64,000 bases of DNA, taken from contig NC_077223.1 in assembly GCF_024763615.1 (NCBI RefSeq), positions 6,696,001-6,760,000 on the forward strand, read 5' to 3'. Under the pieces are notes generated by a model. It saw only the letters and a program-made list of their open reading frames with translations, was not told the origin of the DNA and did not search any database. A program made the translations under genes and the position numbers. How positions within the stretch are numbered: the stretch's first letter is position 1; the number at the start of each line of letters is the position of its first letter. This document shows, one piece after another, positions 37,901 to 49,900 of the stretch. The DNA comes from Phlebotomus papatasi. Lineage: Eukaryota; Arthropoda; Insecta; Diptera; Psychodidae.

Positions 37901-40900
37901 TTAGTTGAGGAAAAGAAGATGCCCCTGACGAACACCGGAAGATCTGAAAAAATCTGACTCACTGCCTAATTCTACTGTTGGTTAATTCTTACCCGATCTC
38001 TCTTATCCAGGTTAGTAGCTTACGCCTCTCGATCCTCCCCCATTCAAGAATTTTATTGTGAATCATCAGAATTACCTGTTTAAAGACAATTCTATAATTT
38101 AAATTAATTAAGTTACTTTGTCCGATATTTCACTCAGTGTCCGATATAACAATCTATACTAAGAGGGTAGTATATCACTTCTTTCCCTAAATGTCGGAAT
38201 ATTATTCTTTTGAGATAAACTTAATTAAAGTAGATCGGTATTTCGCCAGGACAATTTCATGCAAAATCATTTAAAATATTTGAAAACTTGCGTCAAAGTA
38301 GATAGAACTTCGTGAAATGCAATAATTTGTGGAATGTTTCTTTTGAAGAGAACTATTTTGCAGAACCGATTTGAAAGGAATTGACTAGGATTCACAAAGG
38401 TGCAGTAATTAATTACAGAATATCATGAAATTCAACAACTCGTTAAAACATCGCAACATCTTCATAAATGGTGCTTAAGTACAGTGTCTCTAGAAAAGAC
38501 CTTATGTTTAATTACTTCTGCGGCATTGTTTATATAAGGGTATTGTGATTTGTGAAATGCTTCTAAATTCAAACTATTGTAAACCAAACAACGAAACGAA
38601 TAAGCAGAATGCTCGATCTCTTCAGTAAACTACCTCGCGAGTAGGGGAGGGTGGAGTAGTTTACCAAAGGGGCAGTTTCAATTTTCATTTTTTTTAAAAA
38701 TATTTTCTTATCTTTTTGAGAGGAAGAAGATAAACTCTTATATTTTATAGATTTTAATAATGACAACAAAAATGCAGGTAGTTTAAAGAAATTCTCGGGA
38801 CCGAAAAGAGTCCACGAATTCACTTCAGTGATACAGAAAAATTGCGTACATACAGAAGATATCTATTGAATTGTATTCTCGGTCTTTTGTGGATAATTTG
38901 GAGTCAAGAAACACGATATAGACCTTTTTTAAAACTTCTCTATTTCCTCCTCTTACGACGTTTCGGAGATTGGTTGTCTCTTTCCTCAGGTATGGGTCTT
39001 ATATACCTCATATCGACGGGTCCATTCCATACTATTCTAAGTCGACTTAGAATTATATTACTCCGAGAGATATGTTGTTCCTGGGACCGAGATCTACAAC
39101 TGGTGAAAATTTGGCGGTCATCCGGCGTTCGGGTAACGAGAAATTCAGTTTTTTCGCAAAAAAATTTACACGGGCAGCATAGGAAATCGCCAACTTCAAA
39201 TGGCTCTCCTGAAATGTTGTCATTCTGAGATAGAATAGTATTGAATGGAACCGTCGATATATAGTCTTATATACCAATCTCCGAAACGACGTAAGAGGAG
39301 GAAATAAAGAAGTTTTTAAAAAAGGTCTATACCGTGTTTCTTGACTACTACTACTAATAATAATAATAGTAATAAGTTACGGAAACACCGTGATGTATGC
39401 AAAATATTTTCAGCGTTAATTTTTCGGCCTATTTTCAGCGCTAACGGCTCATAAGAAATGTATACCGTTTAGGGGAAAATCAAAAAATGTTTTATACATG
39501 AACTCCTGATAGTAGGCAGTAGGCAATTCATATCAAATTCATTCAATCCGTTTTCACTTAATCCGGAACTCCCTTTTTCTCGGAATTTTCAGAGTATTTT
39601 CTGCAAAGTATTTTGAAAAAAAGTTATGCTCTCAGTTATGCTTCTTTTTCACAAAACAGTCTTAAATTCTAATTCGAAATTCAACCCTGAACTGCACCGC
39701 TATCCCCTAAGTCACGTCTAACTCTTGTAAATGTTGTCCCCGTTCAGTTCCACTAGGTTATTCTCTACCTCCACGAAGGACAAATTGGAAGTCCTGGAAG
39801 ATGGGTATAAAAACCATTTTGCAGTCATATAATTTATTAATTCATAAATTACAAAAGGGCGGGGCCTATTTTATTGGGTGGATCTTATATAATATTTCAA
39901 ATGAAGTTTTTAATATTATGAGGTCAGTGAACTATAAAATTTTCAAAGTTATGAGAAAAGTAACGCCTGAATAACTTTCCAGACTTTTATTTTTTCAATT
40001 GATTTTACGATATTCTCTGACCTATTTGAAACGATCGCACCATTTTTAGATTAATAATACAATTATATTTTTGTTTCTCTAAAGTTTTACCTTTTGTATT
40101 TTTATGTTGAAAAATCAATTACCGGTTTATTATTAATTTATAAACTTTTTGTATCAGTTCGAATGTTATTTTTGTTGTACCAGACTTGTTTCTGTACTCA
40201 CAGTGTTGAAATTCCAATGAATTTTCATATATAAATTTTGATAGAAATAGATAATTTCTCCCTTTTTAGGAAATGGAAAATATTAAATACTCATAAAATC
40301 CTTCACTTAGGTGTAATCCACTCAAAGCAGGAAATTACAATCATTGCCAATTTACTTCGCAGCGGGAAAATGTCTGCTTGTGAATTATTAGATTTTTCCA
40401 TTTACTGCGAGACGCAAGAATAAATTAATAAAATACTTTTTGCGGTATGCTCTCTACTCTTTATGCGGGAATATATATATGTGTTTTTTCTAATATTGGC
40501 ATACTCTGAGGAATCAGGTTGTCAGGATGATAGAATGATCGACATGGCAGCAGAGATAAGAGTTCCTCACTTTACCATTCGAGTGTGTCGAGTGACATCC
40601 GTGACATAAATTGGAATTTTCTGCGGTTCTTTGTGGAAATTGAATGAGTTTAACAAGCTCGCTTGCTGGGATGTGAAAACATGGCTACAATGGAAAATTG
40701 TTGACATATGCTAGGATTCCTGCATACCGCTCGTTCTCTTTCTATTGCATGGTCCCATTCTCCCGGGACATCAATCCCACTTGCTGATGATACCAAAGAA
40801 TGACTGTTTATCTTGGAGGTGAGGGAGATTTTCAATTTTCCCATTTGCTTGTTCTACACATCAATTTTCAACGTGGTGTGTATTTTAATGTTGCGTCAAT

Positions 40901-43900
40901 CTCGCAAACCTACCTCTGAAACTTTCAGAAATATTTTATTCTATTGATTTTTGCGTTGTGTAAATACATCTACAGTTTTTAAACTCTAATTTTTTGAATA
41001 AATATTGTAGTTCAGCATTATTTTTGAGTTTTCCGGGACAACATTGTTGTGATTCTGCGTGAGGGGCGGGGACTTTCCATTCTCTCGAAATAACCCTCAA
41101 CTGCCTTATGACGGAAGGTCTAGGAAATACCAATAGAGGCAAGTAGGGCCACTTTATAACATGGTTGACGCGCCTGGCAAGTTGGCCTTTTTATATGGAG
41201 CTATTTGAAGCCAATTCCTAAATTGATCTCGGACTCAGCTCACAGTGCTCCAAGGAAAAAATTTATTTAAACAAAAATTTAGTATATTTATCTTTCCATA
41301 CGGAAAGGTATCTTATAATACGGAAAAACTTCTCACTTTTTAAATATTTAGCATAACGATCACGAGTGCAGAAAAATTCCCATACGCATTTGTATGTAAA
41401 AGTAAGAAATTGGCTTCAACTTTGAAGGCTACTTGCCGGGGACTAGATGGTTGATATTAGAAATTACCCAGCGAGCACCAAATGCTAACCGATTCATGAT
41501 TAAAACGATACTCGCGAGGTACTTCCATTTCCAGATATTGGGTTAACATTTTTTATTCGAGCACTGCTGACCAGTCAGCATTTTTTTGCTGAGCGACTCA
41601 ACAAAAATATGCTGAAAGCGCTACTTCTTTCAACTAACTGTGTTCGCTGAGTAAGTGCGACTCGTGGGTGTAAATTTTGAATTTTAGAGCTTCGAATAGG
41701 TTACCGATCTGATCTACCATGTCTAATCGGTGAGGACCATTCTTAAACATTAGAATTAAAGAAAAGCTTACGAACAGTAGGGTTAAAGTCATCCACGGAG
41801 GACAAAGTCACTCTCAATTACGTTAAACACATCTACGCTCACATCTAAGGCAAATTCTTTCTGTTATATACCTCACTGAGAAAAAACGGGGGTGTGATAA
41901 ATTTTTTTTCTCATAACTTTAACACTTTTTAGGTTTAAAAATATATCAACATTTTTAATGTTAATTTTACACCTTTTTAAGAGTAAAATTAACTTGAAAA
42001 AGTGTAACTTTAACCCCTAATACACCTAAGAACCATAATATTTACACCGATTTCGAATCAATTGCAGGGTAAAATTAACATTTCCGGAATGTTATTTTAA
42101 CTTTTCGGATTTCTCTCACAGTGTTCAAATCGGTACAGTATAAATCTTAACCAGAGAGAGCTCTAAAATCGGGAAGGTTACTGAACGCAAGGAATAAGTG
42201 GCCTGGGTACAGCGGTCTCAAACGGGAAAAGACCAATCCTTAGACAAGTTTCAATCTTAATCTCTTTTAAATATAGCCGGTGGTATAGCCCTAATTTCTG
42301 GTAGGTGAAACCGATCGACGATGAAACTTCTATTCTGCTATTTCAGGATAAAATTGTCCTTCCGATGAGCGTCAGTGACATGGTTTAATCCAAAATTAAA
42401 ATACTCAAGGTTCCAGAGCTTTCGACACTATATCGTGTCTTCTTCAGTGTGACAATATACAAGCTAATAGACTAACCAAGAAGTAAGTTGAGAAAAACGA
42501 CCTTGTAGAAGACAAATTTCAAATTGAAAAATTCGTTAAATTTCAAATAAAAATTCCTTCAAACAGCCACTGAAGAAGACACTATATAGTGTCGAAAGCT
42601 CTGGAACCTTGAGTGTTTTAATTTTGGATTAAACCACCTCACCGACGCTCACCGGAAGGACAATTTTGTCCTGAAATAGCAGAATAGTGGTATAGCCCCA
42701 TGTGTACCCACAAGAAAGGGAAGGGAAACATGTCGTGCTTTGAATTAAGAGCTGTGTTCTAAAACAGATCAATTAAGAGCTGGCATGTCTTGAGCGAAGT
42801 ATCGTTTCACTAGAAAATTTCCAGTGACGTCCAGTGCTGTCAAATGGCAGACAAAATAATTCACAGTGCAATTAATTCGCAAAGTAGTGATTGTTTTCGC
42901 GAGTTTTATTAATAAAATTATAGTGAAAATTGTAGGGAGAAGCCTTTACAAGTAGTGAAGTGTCTTGCGATGCAAAAACTACAGTACCGATAACAATTAT
43001 GTGGAAATTTGGTGAATTGATGCTTGTAAAATAGGAAAATATTTTTTTCTGAAAAATAAAATATTGTGCCTCACAAGCTCGCTCGAGTCTCTGGAGTGTT
43101 GTGGAAGAATGATTTTTTTTTATTTTGAAAACTTTTATAAAAAAAAAATGAAAACATGTCGGGTATCTTACTCAGCGGGTCAGACGGAAAAAAATCTTCC
43201 CAAATGTGATTGTCGAATTAGATATGAATTGATCAATTTTGCTTAGATGTTTAGAAGAAAAATAAGGGAATGTGAAAAATTTTAGATTAAAAAGTGTATA
43301 CGGTTGAGTTTCAATAAATAATGTGAAAATCAAATGCTTTTTTTATTGTTATCTTACGTCGATTTGGTTGCGATACAGCAGAGAAAATTTGATACTAAAA
43401 TCAAAACTCGTTATGCTTTGCTTCAAGACCCGCTCGGTACTTAAAATTCTTTCAGAGTCTATTTTTTCCAGCTATGAAAATTCAAAGACTGCTCGTACTT
43501 GAGTCAAAGCATACTTTAAAATAAATGCTTTACTTCAAGTAAAATAATCTTTAACTGAACACATAAATGCCCGTTCTTGTTTCAAGAGCTAAATTAAGAG
43601 CTGTTTCTACAGAGCTCTTTTCTGAGTGTACTTTTCCTAAATAACAACCTGAATTAATTTTTAACGAGTGAAATAGTAAGTGCAACAATTAATAATTTAG
43701 AATATTGCAGATATACAAGAATCAAATGAGTTGACTCTATCGGAGTCGTACTGTACTTTATTCAATCTTGCGACCATCGCCGTCTTAGCGTTCTTTCTTT
43801 CTCCAAAATAACACGAATGAAAATCATTTTCCCGGTTTGTACCCTTCCGTGTTTCATTTTTCAAAAATTACTTTACTCCTTCCTGAAACTGCCACACTCT

Positions 43901-46900
43901 CCCCTATCACCCATTTTGAAAATTAACAAATATTGACAATAAAAGATAATTTTACTGACGGCTTTATTCTTAGAATAACAAAAGGAAGTACAGAGTTTGA
44001 AAGAGTATGCATACATACGTGTATGCATAACATTGGACATGATAATATGGCTTATCTAATTAAATTTGTAAATTCATTAGAACTTATGTGCTAAAATCGG
44101 ATTTAATTTGATTAATACTTAATTATGCCCACTCATTTAATTCCAAGGAAATTAAATGGAAATATTTCATAAATTTCCAAGAAACTTTAGACCTCTAACG
44201 TGATAGTTCCGTGGGTGACTTGAGTGGGAGGTTCGCGAGAAATGTGGAGCCCATTTGGAGATGGGAGCGACCGATGAGAAATGGTGACATTGCGTGTATT
44301 TGAGCCTTGTGCAGAATGCCAAGTAGCCATGGCTGGGAGATCGAAATCCCCAGAGAGACAACTCAATAGTTTGGCATTCCACCCACCATAGCCCAATCCC
44401 ATCACTCCGCACTGTTTCGAAGTACAATTGATCGGTGAGACCGGAAATTGGGCAATTTGTACCAATCGAAGCTGCAGCCGCTATGCCACGTGCTTCTTCC
44501 GCCGTTCGCGTGAGTCACCCATCAAAGTCGTATCCTTTCCATTCGATTTTCCATCGAATTACCACTGCAATCCCGTCATCCTTCACAACACCATCGAGGT
44601 GGCTTCTTCAAGCCAAATTCTACCGGGAGTGTTTCATCACAATAAATCTTGATTAACCCACACTCGAGGTCATGTGTCCACTTGGCATTCGATGATCACG
44701 CACAGAAATCACTCTTGGGGCTTGTTGTTTGGGTTGTTCAGTGCTGAAATCAATAGAAATTGTATTAAAGTGAAACACTCCGCTATCAGCTATTCCTTCC
44801 TTAATTTATGTCGTGTCAACCAACTTCCGGACCTTGTAATAATTAATGGCATTCTTTTCAATTGAAGCTTCTGTGATTTGATAGAGAACCCAACCTTATT
44901 TGATCTGTCTGAATCTTTGTAGAACTCTAATCTTAGACTCCTAATATGCGTATATACATTTTATTTTCTGTATAATATTGCCTTACACAGTAAAGGGAAA
45001 AGGTATCATGGGATTTTTTTGGCAATCTCACGACATTTCATTTTCCCTCTAGTCTTCCCGTTTCCCTTCAAAACCATGTTTATTGAGATTGCTCAAAAAC
45101 ACGTCGTGTGATTTTTCTTCATTTTTCGATATGTTTTAGTGGTTATCCAAGCGAACGTTCGTCCATGTTGTATTGTATTGTATTTATTCTTCATCTTGAT
45201 TGTGACATTTCCAACCTTCCCTGCGGCCATCGCCGTCTTAGCGTCGGTGACCAACCTCAAGAGCCAAAACGATGGAAAAGCTCTATCACGGGTTGTATAA
45301 GCCAAAGTAACATTATTTGATTACAGATCTTTCATTAATTAAGAACCATTGAATAACCATTGAATATACGAAAATACCATTAAATCCTTCCTAAAATCGT
45401 ATTTTTTTTTCAAGATCAAACGTTGACAGGGCTCTAGAGAGCGTTTTTCTCAACAGAATGACATAATCTTTGAGGTCGTTGGAAAGGTCTTGGAAATTTT
45501 AACAAGCCTGAACTGATTCCAATTCCAATCTGTTATTGTACATAATTTCTATGTGGAATTCAATTGTATTTATTACTATGCCATTTGGCCGGTGTTTTGA
45601 CTAATTTATAGATCTATTGCGAACCTGTAAACTTAAAATTAAATTTCCGAGTGGGAAAAACTCAAATATGAATTGTGCGAAACTGAGAGCTTTTCCAAAT
45701 GATTATTATTTGTTGTGTTCGGGAACTGGACTTAACCCTTTAAGGACGAGAAGCTTTCCGCTGAGCGAAATTCAATGAAATCAAGTTTCCCTCGATATTT
45801 TAGCCTAAATAAGAGATTTACGGTTAAAAAGAAATTTTCCCATCCCTAGGAATCCTGGAAAACTATGGGTCATATATGACCCAATCGTCCTTAAAGGTAA
45901 AAGAGCACAAAATTTTCCAGAAGACTAGTTTACTCGTTTGCTCTGTTATTTTTGCAAGATAAATAACTTGAATATATTTGTAATAATAAAAAAAATATTT
46001 AGAGTACGAGTAAAAATTAAAACGATCAAAAATTAATTTAAAAAAAATCTCATTCAATTTTTGGTTTCAAAGACTCTTGAAGACTGGTACACAAAAACAA
46101 TAATTTTATGAAAAAATGTATTATTGTTTACTTCATTTTTAATTTTTATGATATTAAACGAAACAAATTTCGCGTACTGGTAAGGTAACACAGAGATAAA
46201 TGTCGCATGCCTTACAAATACAATTGGTCTTATAATTCTTTTTTTCTGATAACACCATGTGCACCTCAGTTTGCACATTGCTGTGGATCTGGGAGTTCTT
46301 CCGGAGTTGATGCGTTTTCGATGAAGACTTCAATTCAAAGTCCATTTCATCCACGTCTTGTTATGTCGCTTTCGTTCAGGACAAGATTGTCGTCATCATC
46401 GCTATCTTCCGGGCATAATATGTGGATGATTTCTGGTTCACTGATCATGATTTTTTTTCCATTTTTGAAGTCATCTGCAAGAGTAAAAAGTTATGAATTT
46501 ACAACATATACGCAGAAGTATCTTATAAATTATCAAAATATTACCTTCTTCAGTCTGTAATGCACTGGGAAATCACAGCTAATTGATATAATCACATAAT
46601 ATTACACGAATAATTAACTATTTTGCGCACACATAAACAAAAAACATGAAACAGTCTAACCTCAAATCTTCTAAAATCCACTAGAGACAAATTCGGCGTT
46701 TTTTTACCTTTAGGGACGATTGGGTCATATATGACCCATGAAAATTATGAAGCTTTCCTGAAAATACCAATAAACTATAATTTTTACTTTGTTGAGGAAT
46801 ATTATATATTGTTAATATAATTTCTATTCCCAAGAGGTTTTTGCTTTAAAAAAATTAGAAATATTAAAAATATTACAATTCAAGCGCCAACGTGAAAATT

Positions 46901-49900
46901 TGAAAATTCGTAATTTTTGAGCTCAAATATTTTTTATATAGCAAATAGCTGGAGATTTGCAAAAAAATATCCTAAATTCCTACATATTTCTACTTCGTGA
47001 TTACGTACAAACATTAGAAAGAAATAACTTCAGATAGTCAGGAAAAATTATTTTCTCTATGGGTCACGGGTGACCCAATCGTCCTTAAAGGGTTAACCTT
47101 TACATTGGGTCCCGGGATTATGAATATTGGGACTTGCCTACCACTAGGAATTGGTTTGTGAAATAATTTTTGAAATACGCCTAAATGTATGCAATACAAC
47201 GGGGCGGTAAAAATGAAATTCGTTTTCTTATGGCTCTGGAGCATCTTTTAGATCAGGAAAATTTCGTAGTCTAATTTCCCATCTCTTTCTTTCTTAAACC
47301 TATTGCATATGTATATCTCACTCTTTCACTCTCTTCTTTTTATTTTAAACGTCATAACAAATTAAATTTAACTCAGACCAACTTAGAGTGCGAAAGAATG
47401 AGTTATATATATATGCAAAACCTTTGAGAAAAAAAGGGATGTAAATTTTGATTGCATAAAATTAGACCGAGCTGAAAGGTGTGCTAGAGGTAGTATGAAC
47501 GGTATGAACTGTCCGCGAAAATGACGCCAAATAGATATATTTTGCATATATTGCGGCGTTTCTGTAACCAGCGGCCTATCGATATCTCATTTTTCCATAC
47601 TGAAGACTATTGGCAAGTTTTTTCCTAAAGAGAATTGACTTATCAGGCTGGTATATTTCGAAATCACACATTAAAAGCTATCTAAAAATACATATTTCAT
47701 AATGTTCGCCGAAATAATACAAGAACTACGAGCAAATTTGTTTAAGTCGCGGTGCAATATCTGCAAAATTTTTACAAGGAAAATTGAAAAATAGCTTCAC
47801 TTTTTATTAGGCTTGGCCCCTGCTGTAACATATTTTAAAGAAACATCCTCAAATACGGTCTGGCAAATATGCAGAATCCCAGGACCCCTGTAGTTTGAAA
47901 GTCCGTTAAGCCAACATTGAGAATCCAATTAGGTATAGGCTAATCCAGATTTTTCATTGATTTTTCTTTGAATTTCTACATCACTTATTTACATCGAAAG
48001 TCATTCTCGGTTCTTGTGGAATTCACGAACGATTAATTGCTCATTTGGCATTCATTGCCTTTGATGTGCTAATATTCCAATCAACGCAATTGCGTGGCAA
48101 TTTAATGAAATTTGGAGGGTAAATTGTTGTAGTATGATTTCCTAAGTAAATACATTTTGGTGAGTCAGCTCGTTTCCAGGAGCCGTTCGATTCTTTGATT
48201 TCCATGGCCAAACATTTGGTAGCCACGAGCCACGAATTTCTCTTACTCTTCCGAAATGAATTTGCGACGCGGGTGGAACGGAAGGAAGTTCTGAGAGAAA
48301 AAAAATTAATGGTGTCTGAACATGAACAATGTTCATTGAGTTTTTGGCAATATTAAAGAAAAAAGGAAATCGATTAAAGTGTTTAATGGAAATGGTTCCA
48401 CCTATGCTTCATTAACTCCCCAAAAGCTTTGTCACCATATTTTCGAGGGTATTTCTTAGGGCGAGGAGAGTTTTCCATCCCCTGTGGTGCCCTAATTGGG
48501 TTCGAACAACTGCAAAAAACATCAATATTTGCCACCAAAAAGGGGGAAACAGATGTCAACAAAATGAATCGAGGGTTTGGTCGAGTGTTCGTGTTGAACA
48601 TATGTTGGATCATGGTTTGGTCTCTCCGCACCCTCACCAGTGGACCCTGAAAAACCTCATGGCAACATCAGTTACCTAAGCCTCACTCGTCTTCGACCAA
48701 ATGATCACTCACCTTTTTCGCCTTTTCCCGCACTGCCAACAGTGACAAAAGACAGAGCTAGAACATTCTTACCCTTACTGACCCTTTTCTCGTTATATGC
48801 TTTTGGTTTTTGGGGGTGGGGCCATTTACAACAGTTGAGATTAAAAGGGTTTTTTTTCATTTAATTTTTCAGGTTGTGTCATGATTTCCGATTTCGAGTC
48901 CACCAACGAGGACTACACAGATGTCAACGATAAGTACATACCAAATTTTGTAACAATAGGACAGAAGTACAGCATACCAATAGGATCCACTGTGGTCCTA
49001 CCTTGCAAGCTCAATCAATCAGGTACGTTTATGAAAAAAAATATTTAGAAAATATTTTTTTTTAATCAATTAGCCGAGACATACCCCATATAGCTATAAA
49101 ATGTCTTTGCTATATTTTTGCATTTCAGTTCAAAAGAAGTTTTTCTTAATTCAATAAGACAAGCAAAAAAAAATCATTGTTAATTTCTTTGGTTTTAAAA
49201 ATGAAAATAATATTTATAATGTTTAATATTGAATTTAATGGTGCGAGTCTTTGCTTTGGCGTTTGGTGAAAATTTTAGCAATTGGTTTTATGGTTCACTG
49301 TCCAAAAAGAAAGACTCACCGGCATTATTATGGCGTTATTATGGCTAATACAATAATAAGCACTTAATAAGTACTTAACTGTAAGTCTTGCTTTAAGTAG
49401 TTGAAGGACATCAAATTACTTAACAAATATACATATACTAACTCCTCAACTTGAAATCTTCCATTTTTTGTTCAAAGAAAACTGACAAGTTTCAGAGGAA
49501 AATCCAAAGATATTTTATTGAAAATATCGGTTGTAGCTATACGTTTTTGTCATCTCTTTGGCAATAAAAGGATATCCTGAAGATAAAGTGGCCTTGAAAG
49601 TGACACATTCTTTCCGTACAGAAGTAGATCTTGAAAATTTTGAAAATCTATTTGAAGATCCAAAAAAGAGACATTCTTACTTCTTGATACTTTCGCAAGG
49701 TGGCTGTATTACATCCTGTTCGAATTTCGAAGTGCTCAAATGTCAAAATATGTCGGTTTTAACATTTTTGTGAGGAAAAAAAAAACAGAACATCGAAGCT
49801 TACTGTTTTTGTCCCATTAAATAATCACTCCATAATCACTGAGTAACTCTTTTCCCAGCTTTCTAGTACGATATTTGATAAAATTTCCCTACCATGATCG

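Larger units (their letters stand above)
19938..48872 (+). other. Intron 1 (28.9 kb), transposon-filled
   Basis: The donor is GTAGGC and the acceptor is a pyrimidine-rich TTTTTCAG. Large first introns of neural Ig genes often hold enhancers. Here most of the length is covered by the mobile elements listed separately. The least repeat-like parts are 19940-20480, 44170-44660 and 47470-48870. Confidence 0.85.

Noticed and set aside
43064..43246. 60-codon frame with MKTCRVSYSAG, considered as a DNA-binding domain start
   Set aside because: Cys/His spacing does not fit THAP or other zinc-finger families that I recognise, and it opens in a homopolymer-rich stretch.
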